A DNA stretch of 37,832 bases from Lachnospiraceae bacterium (lineage in GTDB: Bacteria > Bacillota > Clostridia > Lachnospirales > Lachnospiraceae), in NCBI GenBank assembly GCA_017621975.1, contig JAGARW010000124.1:1-37832 (forward strand), given 5' to 3'. Of the stretch, positions 30,522 through 37,832 are shown piece by piece. The notes under the pieces are model-generated. The model had not been told where the DNA came from. It saw only the letters and a program-made list of their open reading frames with translations, and ran no database searches. The translations under genes and the position numbers were made by a program. How positions within the stretch are numbered: the first letter of the stretch is position 1; every line of letters starts with the position of its first letter.

Positions 30522-32189
30522 TTATTTCTGTACTTCCAGAATCGCGCCTCTGTTGCCGCTTGTAACAAGCTCATGGTATCTTGCAAGATAACCGGTCGTC
30601 ACCTTCGGCTCCCTCGGCTTCCAGTTCTTTCTTCTCTCCGCCAGCACCTCGTCGGAAACCTTGACGTTCAGCGTATTTTCCGGGATATTGATGCTGATGA
30701 CGTCGCCCTCCTCAACAAGCGCGATCGGACCGCCGACGGCCGCTTCCGGTGAAACATGACCGATCGATGCGCCTCTGGACGCGCCCGAAAAGCGTCCGTC
30801 CGTAATGAGCGCCACGCTGGAGCCAAGTCCCATCCCTGCAATCGCGGAAGTCGGATTGAGCATTTCTCTCATGCCCGGACCTCCCTTCGGTCCTTCGTAG
30901 CGGATGACAACGACGTCGCCCTCTTTGATCTTTCCGCCCGTGATCGCCGCGATCGCGTCTTCCTCGCAGTCAAATACTCTTGCGGGTCCTTCGTGCACCA
31001 TCATTTCCGGTACGACGGCGGAACGCTTTACAACGCCGGAATCCGGCGCAAGATTTCCTTTCAGCACGGCGATGCCGCCCGTTTCGGAATAAGGATTCTC
31101 GATCGGACGGATGACCTCCGGGTCTTTATTGACGCAGCCGGCAATATTTTCTCCGACTGTCTTGTCCGTTACGGTCAAAAGATCCGTATATAATAAGTTT
31201 TTCTTTGTCAGCTCGTTCATCACGGCGTATACGCCGCCCGCTTCGTTCAGATCCTCCATATAGGTAGGACCTGCCGGAGCTAAGTGACACAAATTCGGCG
31301 TCTTGGAAGACAGCTCGTTCGCAATATCAAGATTCAGCTCCACGCCCGCTTCGTGCGCGATTGCAGGGAGATGAAGCATCGAGTTTGTAGAGCAGCCGAG
31401 CGCCATATCGACTGTCAGAGCGTTCAGAAACGCTTTCTCCGTCATAATATCCCGCGGTTTTATGTCCTTTTTCACAAGCTCCATAATCTGCATGCCCGCA
31501 TGCTTTGCCAGACGGATACGTTCGGAGTAGACCGCCGGGATCGTTCCGTTGCCGCGAAGTCCCATGCCGAGCGCTTCTGTCAGACAATTCATGGAATTTG
31601 CCGTATACATCCCGGAGCAGGAGCCGCAGGTCGGGCATACCTTCTCCTCGAATTCCGCCAGATCGTCCATCGTCATCGTGCCTGCGGCAACGCTGCCGAC
31701 CGCCTCAAACATAGACGACAGGCTTCTCTTCTGTCCTTTGACATGTCCCGCCAGCATCGGTCCGCCGGATACGAAGATCGTCGGAATATTAACTCTGGCA
31801 GCCGCCATCAGAAGTCCCGGAACGTTTTTATCGCAGTTCGGCACGCAGACAAGTCCGTCGAAACCGTGCGCCATTGCCATACACTCCGTACTGTCCGCGA
31901 TCAGATCTCTCGTTACGAGAGAATATTTCATACCGATATGTCCCATCGCGATACCGTCGCATACGGCGATCGCCGGAAATACGACCGGCGTGCCTCCCGC
32001 CATCGCGACGCCCATTTTAACGGCTTCTACAATTTTATCCAGATTCATATGTCCGGGTACGATCTCGTTATAAGAGCTTACGATACCGATCATCGGTCTT
32101 TCTCTTTCTTCCTGCGTATATCCGAGCGCGTTGAACAGACTTCTGTGCGGAGCCTGCTGTACTCCTTTTTTTACGGAATCACTTCTCAT
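30522..32189 (-). CDS. ilvD: Dihydroxy-acid dehydratase
   Basis: A 555-residue iron-sulfur dehydratase of full length. It removes water from 2,3-dihydroxy-isovalerate and 2,3-dihydroxy-3-methylvalerate to give the keto acids for valine, leucine and isoleucine. Cluster Cys residues are seen at about 119 ('[19 protein letters not shown]') and 185-191 ('[19 protein letters not shown]'). The N-terminal motif is '[13 protein letters not shown]' (VPGH as in the oxygen-sensitive E. coli enzyme), which fits an anaerobe. GGGAGG precedes ATG 32189. It lies 23 bases before ilvB and about 100 behind leuB, within one operon. Confidence 0.97.
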   Translation of the reverse strand: MRSDSVKKGVQQAPHRSLFNALGYTQEERERPMIGIVSSYNEIVPGHMNLDKIVEAVKMGVAMAGGTPVVFPAIAVCDGIAMGHIGMKYSLVTRDLIADSTECMAMAHGFDGLVCVPNCDKNVPGLLMAAARVNIPTIFVSGGPMLAGHVKGQKRSLSSMFEAVGSVAAGTMTMDDLAEFEEKVCPTCGSCSGMYTANSMNCLTEALGMGLRGNGTIPAVYSERIRLAKHAGMQIMELVKKDIKPRDIMTEKAFLNALTVDMALGCSTNSMLHLPAIAHEAGVELNLDIANELSSKTPNLCHLAPAGPTYMEDLNEAGGVYAVMNELTKKNLLYTDLLTVTDKTVGENIAGCVNKDPEVIRPIENPYSETGGIAVLKGNLAPDSGVVKRSAVVPEMMVHEGPARVFDCEEDAIAAITGGKIKEGDVVVIRYEGPKGGPGMREMLNPTSAIAGMGLGSSVALITDGRFSGASRGASIGHVSPEAAVGGPIALVEEGDVISINIPENTLNVKVSDEVLAERRKNWKPREPKVTTGYLARYHELVTSGNRGAILEVQK

Positions 32190-32292
32190 TTCTGTTTCCT
32201 CCCTGATTCTGAATGCTTTTCTTCCTGTTTTATCCTGTTTCCGCGCCGGTCGGCGCGGCGTATTTCCTTTTTCCGGCTTTTTCAGACCGCCG

Positions 32293-33378
32293 CTACGAAA
32301 TTCGTTCGGCGATCAGCCGTCCCATCTCGCTGCAGCCTACCTGCGTGCAGCCGTCCGACATAATATCGCCCGTGCGGTAACCTTCCTTTAGAACCGCCTT
32401 GACCGCCCGATCGACCGCGTCCGCCTCTTTGTCGAGATCAAAGCTGTAACGCAGCATCATGGAAGCGGAAAGAATCGTTGCGATCGGATTCGCAATGTCC
32501 ATCCCTGCGATATCCGGCGCGCTGCCGTGGCTCGGCTCATACAGACCGAACTTCGTATCGTTCAGGCTCGCGGACGCAAGCATGCCGATCGATCCCGTTA
32601 CCATACTTGCCTCGTCGGAAAGAATGTCTCCGAACATGTTCTCTGTCAGAATGACGTCAAACTGTGCCGGATCTTTCACAAGCTGCATCGCGCAGTTGTC
32701 TACAAGCATATGCTCCAGCGCGACGTCGGGATAGTCCTTTGCCACCTCTTCCACGACCGCTCTCCAGAGCCTTGAAGAATCAAGTACGTTCGCCTTATCG
32801 ACGCTCGTCACTTTCTGCCGTCTTTTTCTTGCGATCTCAAATCCTTTCACAGCGATCCTTCGAATCTCGTCTTCGCTGTAAGTCAGCGTATCGACCGCCT
32901 TTCTGACGCCGTTTTCCGTAACGGTCCGTCTCTCTCCGAAATAAAGCCCTCCGGTCAGCTCGCGCATAATCAGCATATCAAAACCGCCGCGTCTTACCTC
33001 TCCGCGCAGCGGACAGGCGTCTGCCAATTCTTCATAGAGCACCGCTGGTCTGAGATTCGCAAACAGATTCAGCGCCTTGCGGATCTTTAAAAGCCCTGCC
33101 TCGGGACGCTTATCCGGCGGGAGCTTATACCACGGCGATTTTGTCGTGTCGCCGCCGATCGAACCCATCAGCACCGCGTCCGCCGCTTTTGCGTCCGCAA
33201 TCGCTTCTTCCGTCAGAGGAACGCCATGCACATCGATGGAAGCGCCTCCCATCAAAATATCCTTATATGTAATCTCGTGTCCGTAAACGGAAGCGACCCG
33301 ATCGAGCGCTCCCTTTGCCTGTTTCACGATCTCCGGCCCGATTCCGTCCCCCGGAATGCATACAATATTTAATTTCAT
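32293..33378 (-). CDS. leuB: 3-isopropylmalate dehydrogenase
   Basis: A 361-residue enzyme. It oxidises and decarboxylates 3-isopropylmalate in leucine synthesis with NAD. Signatures: '[19 protein letters not shown]' at the start, '[13 protein letters not shown]', and '[19 protein letters not shown]' for metal and substrate binding. The GSAPDIAG cofactor segment is present ('[16 protein letters not shown]'). The ATG at 33378 gives the usual N-terminus and has AAAGGA just before it; an ATG six codons upstream is less likely. It leads leuB-ilvD-ilvB. leuC and leuD are not beside it, which is unusual for a leucine operon. Confidence 0.96.
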   Translation of the reverse strand: MKLNIVCIPGDGIGPEIVKQAKGALDRVASVYGHEITYKDILMGGASIDVHGVPLTEEAIADAKAADAVLMGSIGGDTTKSPWYKLPPDKRPEAGLLKIRKALNLFANLRPAVLYEELADACPLRGEVRRGGFDMLIMRELTGGLYFGERRTVTENGVRKAVDTLTYSEDEIRRIAVKGFEIARKRRQKVTSVDKANVLDSSRLWRAVVEEVAKDYPDVALEHMLVDNCAMQLVKDPAQFDVILTENMFGDILSDEASMVTGSIGMLASASLNDTKFGLYEPSHGSAPDIAGMDIANPIATILSASMMLRYSFDLDKEADAVDRAVKAVLKEGYRTGDIMSDGCTQVGCSEMGRLIAERIS

Positions 33379-33476
33379 TTTTCCTTTACACTCCATTCTC
33401 CGTCTGACCCGGATAGATAAACGCAGTATTCCCGCCGACTGACTATCCGTCCGGGCGCAGTATAATATCTTTCGAT

Positions 33477-33506
33477 ATTATATCATAAACCCGATATTCT
33501 TAACAA
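33477..33506 (-). promoter_or_regulatory. Promoter of leuB-ilvD-ilvB
   Basis: The minus strand reads TTGTTA (33506-33501), 18 bases, then TATAAT (33482-33477). The leader of about 90 bases contains a stem of CCCGGA...TAG against CTATCCGGG with a three-base bulge, ending 24 bases before the leuB ATG. No T-box consensus (GGTGG with ACCGCG) is visible. Confidence 0.65.
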
Positions 33507-33546
33507 TGCATAAAATTTATATTTATGATAACGCACAGTTATAATA

Positions 33547-33580
33547 AAAGTCCCGGATAGCTCATAATATCCGGGACTTT
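33547..33580 (-). terminator. Terminator after yajC
   Basis: A perfect 13-bp stem AAAGTCCCGGATA/TATCCGGGACTTT (33568-33580 with 33547-33559) around an 8-base loop, followed on the minus strand by TATTATAA. It starts 25 bases past the yajC stop and separates it from the leuB promoter. Confidence 0.85.
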
Positions 33581-33604
33581 CACTGTCGGTTTTTACTTTT
33601 CCTT

Positions 33605-33913
33605 TTATGCCTCAGAAGCCTTTTCAACCTGCGCAATCGCACTCTTCTGCATCGGAATACGGCAGTTCTTGTTGTTTCCGAATTCCACAATAACGGTATC
33701 GTCCGTAATATCGATGACAATGCCGTAAAAGCCGCTCGTTGTCAAAATGCTGTCGCCGATCTCAAGCGCAGATAACATCGCGCCGATTCTTTTCTGCTCC
33801 TTTTTCTGCGGACGGATCATCATAAAATAAATAAATGCGAAGATCAGCACAACATATGCTGCCAGAATCAATCCCGAACTCTGAGCGCCTGCTCCTGTCA
33901 GTAAAATTCCCAT
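33605..33913 (-). CDS. yajC: Preprotein translocase accessory subunit YajC
   Basis: A 102-residue membrane protein. One N-terminal membrane helix (about 15-33, 'LILAAYVVLIFAFIYFMMI') is followed by the family signature 'RPQKKEQKRIGAMLSALEIGD' (in part) and a small beta domain ('ILTTSGFYGIVIDITDDTVIVEF'). YajC joins SecDF and YidC at the Sec translocon. The ATG at 33913 has AGGAGG eight bases upstream; the ATG two codons earlier is too close to it. It follows tgt, as in many bacteria, but secDF does not follow here: the operon ends at a terminator. Confidence 0.95.
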   Translation of the reverse strand: MGILLTGAGAQSSGLILAAYVVLIFAFIYFMMIRPQKKEQKRIGAMLSALEIGDSILTTSGFYGIVIDITDDTVIVEFGNNKNCRIPMQKSAIAQVEKASEA

Positions 33914-34028
33914 TTTCATTTCCTCCTAAACAAAATTCAAGTACAACGAATATCATACCGAAAAACAGCCGATTCATCAAGTCTTTTCTATCGAATCATG
34001 AGGAATCTTTTTCTGCGGAACATTTTCG

Positions 34029-35174
34029 TCAAAAACTTTCCGCTTCCATACCTGCCAGCTTCCTCTTCTTATAAGCCGCAAATTCTCCCGCATCCAGAGC
34101 GTCCCTGATCTCGGTCATCATCGTATTATAGAAATATAGATTATGCAGCACGCACAGCCGCATGCCGAGCATTTCCTTTGCCTTCAGCAGATGACGGATA
34201 TACGCTCTCGAATAGCGCCTGCATGCCGGGCAGCCGCAGCCTTCCTCGATCGGACGCTCGTCCAGCTCATACTTTGCATTGAACAGATTCAGCTTGCCCT
34301 GATTGGTATAGACATGCCCGTGCCGTCCGTTGCGGGACGGATAGACGCAGTCGAAAAAGTCGACGCCCCGCTCCACACCTTCCAGTATATTTGCCGGCGT
34401 GCCGACTCCCATCAAATACGTAGGCTTGTCCACAGGCAGATAAGGTACTGCTTCTTCCAATATATGGTACATTTCCTCATGCGTCTCGCCGACGGCAAGC
34501 CCGCCTACCGCATAGCCGTCAAGTTCAAGCTCCGCGATCCGCTTCGCATGCTCCACCCTGATGTCTGCAAAAACGGCTCCCTGATTAATGCCGAACAGCA
34601 TTTGTTTTTTATTGATCGTATCTTCAAGGCAGTTCAGTCTTGCCATCTCGTCGCGGCAGCGCACGAGCCAGCGCGTCGTGCGGTCTACGGAATTCTGCAC
34701 ATAAGCGCGGTCCGCCCGGCTTGACGGACACTCGTCAAACGCCATTGCGATCGTCGACGCCAGATTGGACTGAATCCGCATACTTTCTTCCGGCCCCATA
34801 AAAATCTTTCTGCCGTCGATATGGGAATTGAAATAAACCCCTTCTTCTTTGATCTTACGCAGACCGGCAAGCGAAAACACCTGAAAACCGCCCGAATCGG
34901 TCAGAATCGGCTTATTCCATGACATAAACCGATGCAGACCGCCAAGCTGTTTAATAATGCGATCCCCCGGACGCACATGCAGATGATACGTATTGGAAAG
35001 CTCAACCTGCGTGCCGATACCTTCCAGATCTTCTGTTGATACGGCTCCTTTGATGGCAGCCACCGTCCCGACATTCATAAAGACAGGCGTCTGAATCACG
35101 CCGTGCACCGTATGGAATTCTCCGCGCTTTGCACGTCCTTCCTGCTTTAAAAGATGATAATTCTGTTCCGACAT
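34029..35174 (-). CDS. tgt: tRNA-guanine transglycosylase
   Basis: A 381-residue enzyme. It exchanges guanine 34 for the queuine precursor preQ1 in Asp, Asn, His and Tyr tRNAs. Seen: 'DSGGFQVFSLAGLRKI' with the general-base Asp, 'DFFDCVYPSRNGRHGHVYT' with the nucleophile Asp, and the zinc site 'CGCPACRRYSRAYIRHL...LHNLYFYN' (Cys-x-Cys-x2-Cys...His). The ATG at 35174 lies six bases after the vanY-like stop and has no clear ribosome binding site, which suggests coupling. yajC follows. No queuosine synthesis genes are in the window. Confidence 0.97.
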   Translation of the reverse strand: MSEQNYHLLKQEGRAKRGEFHTVHGVIQTPVFMNVGTVAAIKGAVSTEDLEGIGTQVELSNTYHLHVRPGDRIIKQLGGLHRFMSWNKPILTDSGGFQVFSLAGLRKIKEEGVYFNSHIDGRKIFMGPEESMRIQSNLASTIAMAFDECPSSRADRAYVQNSVDRTTRWLVRCRDEMARLNCLEDTINKKQMLFGINQGAVFADIRVEHAKRIAELELDGYAVGGLAVGETHEEMYHILEEAVPYLPVDKPTYLMGVGTPANILEGVERGVDFFDCVYPSRNGRHGHVYTNQGKLNLFNAKYELDERPIEEGCGCPACRRYSRAYIRHLLKAKEMLGMRLCVLHNLYFYNTMMTEIRDALDAGEFAAYKKRKLAGMEAESF

Positions 35175-35180
35175 ATCATA

Positions 35181-36263
35181 TTATAAGCTGTCTACAAACT
35201 CTTCCAGACAGATTCCTTTCTCTTTCATTACCGCAGCCGCCTCCTTTCCGACATAGCGGAAATGCCACGGTTCATATTCAATACTCGTTATATATTCTTT
35301 TCCCTGCGGATAACGCAGCGTGAAGCCGTACTCATGGCTGTGTTCCTGAAGCCATTTACCCGCCTGCGTCTCGCCAAAGCCGTCGTTTAACGAATAATAG
35401 CTGTCGCAGACAATGTCCAGCGCCAGACCGATCTGGTGTTCGCTCGCCCCCGGAACGGTAACTGCCTGCGAGGATATTTTATATGCCTCCATATAACTCA
35501 TGCCCTTGCCCATATACGCCTTGATCTTGCGGTTAAAAAGCACTTTCTGACGGTTCAGGTCACGGTATGGGGAACAGATCACGAGATTGACGCCGTCATT
35601 TTTCGCCCCCTGAAGCATTGCAAGCAGATCGTCAATGATTCTCGCATCACATTTCATAGAGCCTTTGATCGTCCCAAGCTCAAACGTATAATCGTCCGGA
35701 ATCGGGTGCTGCTTATTGATCAATAAAAGCCTCCAGTCGTCTTTGTCAAATACGACTTCGTCAAGCGCCACTTCCTCGCCGCCTGCTTCCGTCACAGACT
35801 CCGCCGCCGCGCTGTTTTCTTCCAAAATCTCATCCAGCGTATACTTGTCGATGTCTTCCATATTTTCCAGCTCGGTGTCTTCATAACCGTCCAGTACATC
35901 GTCGTCGTCAAGAACGTCTATCTGCTGCGTTCCGTCATCTTTCTGCGCTTCTTCCGCCTCTCCCCCGGTCGCGCCGCCAACCTCCGAAAGCATCGCCGCG
36001 TCTTCTAGCGCAAAAATCATCGACTGCCCGTCAAGCTCCATATCTTCAAAAATCGGAAAAGAAAAGCTGCTGCTCATAACGAAGAAAAGAAATGCCGCGA
36101 CAATGCAGGCGTGCTTTTTTCCATTGGATACAAAATAATCCGCAATAGAAATACATAGCATTGCAATCAACAGAAACGGCAGCAGAATCCGCCTCATCCA
36201 CTTATTCTTTTTTCCGAGCCTCGTAAAACGGGATACGAGCTTTTCTTTCGTTGTCTGTTTCAT
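35181..36263 (-). CDS. VanY-type D-alanyl-D-alanine carboxypeptidase
   Basis: A 360-residue membrane-anchored peptidase. Two hydrophobic segments lie at about 24-46 and 51-70. A long acidic, low-complexity linker (about 75-165) leads to the M15B/VanY domain (about 180-355). Zinc ligands sit in 'SEHQIGLALDIV' (His, Asp) and 'EPWHFRYVG' (His). 'ICSPYRDLNRQKVLFNRK' matches the substrate-binding region. It trims the terminal D-Ala of peptidoglycan stem peptides outside the membrane. No vanA/H/X or VanRS genes are near, so a housekeeping role is likelier than glycopeptide resistance. It starts the vanY-like/tgt/yajC unit; AAGGA lies close to ATG 36263. Confidence 0.92.
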   Translation of the reverse strand: MKQTTKEKLVSRFTRLGKKNKWMRRILLPFLLIAMLCISIADYFVSNGKKHACIVAAFLFFVMSSSFSFPIFEDMELDGQSMIFALEDAAMLSEVGGATGGEAEEAQKDDGTQQIDVLDDDDVLDGYEDTELENMEDIDKYTLDEILEENSAAAESVTEAGGEEVALDEVVFDKDDWRLLLINKQHPIPDDYTFELGTIKGSMKCDARIIDDLLAMLQGAKNDGVNLVICSPYRDLNRQKVLFNRKIKAYMGKGMSYMEAYKISSQAVTVPGASEHQIGLALDIVCDSYYSLNDGFGETQAGKWLQEHSHEYGFTLRYPQGKEYITSIEYEPWHFRYVGKEAAAVMKEKGICLEEFVDSL

Positions 36264-36299
36264 TTTCCTTCCCCATTATGTAAACATGCATATAGATTT

Positions 36300-36328
36300 A
36301 TATTATCACATGTTAAAATTTCCGTCAA
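36300..36328 (-). promoter_or_regulatory. Promoter of the vanY-like/tgt/yajC operon
   Basis: The minus strand reads TTGACG (36328-36323), 17 bases, then TAATAT (36305-36300). It is divergent from the aroC promoter, whose -35 starts eight bases away. Confidence 0.65.
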
Positions 36329-36335
36329 TTCTCCC

Positions 36336-36364
36336 TTGTCGAACTATGAAAGATTCTTTATACT
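36336..36364 (+). promoter_or_regulatory. Promoter of aroC
   Basis: TTGTCG (36336-36341), a 17-base spacer and TATACT (36359-36364). Expected start is near 36371, giving a leader of about 80 bases that contains a small GTTCC/GGAAC hairpin. Confidence 0.65.
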
Positions 36365-36452
36365 AAATGCAGGGTTCCAAAACACCGGAACGCAAAAGCA
36401 GAGAATGTCTCTTCATTTTTATTTAAAATACAGCAAAAGGAGTTTACAGCAT

Positions 36453-37553
36453 ATGGCAGGTTCAATATTCGGAACATGTTTCACAATCACAACATGGGGA
36501 GAATCCCACGGAGCTGCGCTCGGCGTTGTCGTAGACGGCTGTCCGGCAGGGCTGCCTCTGTCGGAAGCGGATATTCAAATCTATCTGGACCGCAGAAAGC
36601 CGGGACAGACAAAAATTTCCACACCGCGCAGGGAGGCAGATCAGGTACGCATCCTCTCCGGCGTATTCGAAGGCAGGACGACCGGAACGCCGATTTCCCT
36701 CATGGTAGAAAATACCTCTCAGAAATCTGCGGACTACAGCGAAATCGCTTCCTATTACCGTCCCGGTCATGCCGATTATACGTTCGACGCGAAATACGGC
36801 TTCCGCGACTACCGTGGCGGCGGACGCTCGTCCGGGCGGGAAACGATCGGAAGAGTTGCCGCAGGCGCCATCGCTTTAAAGCTTTTAAAAGAACTCGGCA
36901 TTGAGGTCTGCGCTTATACAAAATCCATCGGTCCAATCTCCGTACCGGACGGCCGCTTTGACAAAGAAGCCATTTTGAATACTCCTACCGCTATGCCCGA
37001 CTATATGGCAAACGAGCAGGCGGAAAATTATCTGAAGAACTGCATGATGGAAAAGGATTCGTCCGGCGGCGTTATCGAATGCCTCATCGACGGTATGCCC
37101 GCGGGCATCGGCGAACCCGTTTTTGACAAGCTGGACGCACAGCTCGGCAAAGCTATCCTGTCGATCGGCGCCGTCAAAGCGTTTGAAATCGGCGACGGTT
37201 TTGCAGTCTCACAGGCAAAAGGCTCCGAAAACAACGACGCGTTCGTTATGTCAGACGGCAGGGTAACAAAAAAGACAAACCATGCGGGCGGCATCCTCGG
37301 CGGCATGAGCGATTCCTCGCAGATTCTGCTGCGCGCTTATATCAAACCGACGCCTTCGATTTTCCGCCCGCAGGAAACCGTTAACAAAAACGGAGAAAAC
37401 ATTACGGTAGAGATCAAAGGACGCCATGATCCCGTTATTGTGCCGCGCGCAGTCGTCGTCGTGGAAGCAATGACCGCTCTTGCCGTCGTCGATCTTCTAT
37501 TTGAACATATGCACGCTAAAATGGACGGGATCAAAGAATTTTACCGGAAATAG
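36453..37553 (+). CDS. aroC: Chorismate synthase
   Basis: A 366-residue enzyme, full length. It removes phosphate from 5-enolpyruvylshikimate 3-phosphate to give chorismate and needs reduced FMN. The N-terminal signature 'GSIFGTCFTITTWGESHG', the second signature 'YGFRDYRGGGRSSGRETIGR' and the C-terminal 'GRHDPVIVPRAVVVVEAM' are all present. The ATG at 36453 gives the canonical 'MAGSIFG' start and has AAGGAG ten bases before it; the upstream in-frame ATG at 36336 lies inside the promoter. It stands alone between its own promoter and terminator. Confidence 0.97.
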   Translation: MAGSIFGTCFTITTWGESHGAALGVVVDGCPAGLPLSEADIQIYLDRRKPGQTKISTPRREADQVRILSGVFEGRTTGTPISLMVENTSQKSADYSEIASYYRPGHADYTFDAKYGFRDYRGGGRSSGRETIGRVAAGAIALKLLKELGIEVCAYTKSIGPISVPDGRFDKEAILNTPTAMPDYMANEQAENYLKNCMMEKDSSGGVIECLIDGMPAGIGEPVFDKLDAQLGKAILSIGAVKAFEIGDGFAVSQAKGSENNDAFVMSDGRVTKKTNHAGGILGGMSDSSQILLRAYIKPTPSIFRPQETVNKNGENITVEIKGRHDPVIVPRAVVVVEAMTALAVVDLLFEHMHAKMDGIKEFYRK

Positions 37554-37578
37554 CTGCAAAAATATGCCGGACATCAAG

Positions 37579-37615
37579 ACAGGCGGTTTGACATTTATGC
37601 CAAGCCGCCTGTTTT
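37579..37615. terminator. Terminator between aroC and ilvC
   Basis: Arms 37579-37590 and 37601-37612 pair over 12 bp (one G-U) around a 10-base loop, with TTTT following on the plus strand. It ends aroC; on the minus strand it also follows the convergent ilvC, about 55 bases beyond its stop. Confidence 0.8.
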
Positions 37616-37670
37616 ATAGTGCGATCAAGCGTTTCCGCTTTTATACTTATGTGTTGCGCATAAATTACGC

Positions 37671-37832
37671 TTAGTTATTGATCAGCTTACCGCTCTCATC
37701 ATTCCAGCTATACAGCTTGCGGATCTCTTCGCCTACCTTCTCAGAAGGATGCTCGGACGCGAGCTTTCTCATCGCTTTGAAATGTACCTGCTTGCCTGCG
37801 GAAGACATATCAAGCAGGAATTCTTTTGCAAA
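37671..37832 (-). CDS. ilvC: Ketol-acid reductoisomerase, C-terminal 53 residues
   Basis: An open frame enters from the right edge and ends at TAA 37673-37671. The 53 residues include 'FAKEFLLDMSSAGKQVHF', 'MRKLASEHPSEKVGEE' and the ending 'IRKLYSWNDESGKLINN', which match the C-terminus of class I IlvC. The enzyme converts acetolactate to 2,3-dihydroxy-isovalerate with NADPH, the step between IlvB and IlvD. Its start and promoter lie outside the window, and it is separated from leuB-ilvD-ilvB by the vanY-like and aroC units. Confidence 0.9.
   Translation of the reverse strand, partial: FAKEFLLDMSSAGKQVHFKAMRKLASEHPSEKVGEEIRKLYSWNDESGKLINN

Noticed and set aside
31284-32363. 359-codon plus-strand ORF opposite ilvD
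   Set aside because: Shadow frame of ilvD; no recognisable domain and an implausible His/Arg-rich product.
33378-33476. T-box riboswitch in front of leuB
   Set aside because: The leader is too short, and the GGTGG/ACCGCG consensus is absent.
35181-36263. Vancomycin resistance locus
   Set aside because: Only a VanY-type carboxypeptidase is present, with tgt and yajC; no ligase, VanH, VanX or two-component genes are nearby.

Overview
The window looks like chromosomal DNA of a Gram-positive anaerobe of the class Clostridia, most like a Lachnospiraceae member (inference). The support is strong AGGAGG-type ribosome binding sites, an NfnAB electron-bifurcating transhydrogenase, clostridial-type fhs and folD, a serC-serA-DUF1015 neighbourhood, BspA-like leucine-rich repeats and an AbiQ/ToxN-type toxin. 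Genus cannot be fixed from the sequence alone. Most genes lie on the minus strand.

Layout. (1) 1-5.9 kb is an AT-richer accessory stretch of small orphan proteins, a SUKH-type immunity-like protein, a probable type I toxin-antitoxin locus (27-residue hydrophobic peptide plus a predicted antisense RNA) and a probable type III locus (structured RNA, internal terminator, frameshifted ToxN/AbiQ gene). (2) 5.9-16.7 kb is core: rlmH, a zinc-ribbon membrane protein, nfnB-nfnA, a zinc-ribbon/TPR protein coupled to folD, fhs, and an FtsK/SpoIIIE translocase. (3) 16.9-22.5 kb holds tRNA-Thr(CGT), a secreted propeller-like protein, a DUF1963 protein, an MscS channel and a glycogen branching enzyme with an unusual Lys/Ala-rich tail. 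(4) 22.6-27.3 kb holds DUF1015, a 92-residue protein and serC-serA. (5) 27.3-37.8 kb holds an L,D-transpeptidase, leuB-ilvD-ilvB, vanY-like/tgt/yajC, aroC and the 3' end of ilvC.

The genes fit together as amino-acid and one-carbon metabolism. SerA and SerC make phosphoserine; serine feeds the folate pool handled by Fhs and FolD. LeuB, IlvD, IlvB and IlvC cover branched-chain synthesis, AroC makes chorismate, and NfnAB balances ferredoxin, NADH and NADPH.

The most striking unexplained signal is a pair of roughly 300-base inverted-repeat elements (about 23971-24268 and 24641-24936). They share a conserved 136/137-base, two-hairpin core with compensatory base changes, while their long outer arms are unrelated in sequence yet stay self-complementary. 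This looks like a structured RNA family and matches nothing I can name. One copy lies directly behind a strong promoter as the leader of a small gene; the other lies downstream of serA, flanked by a short direct repeat.
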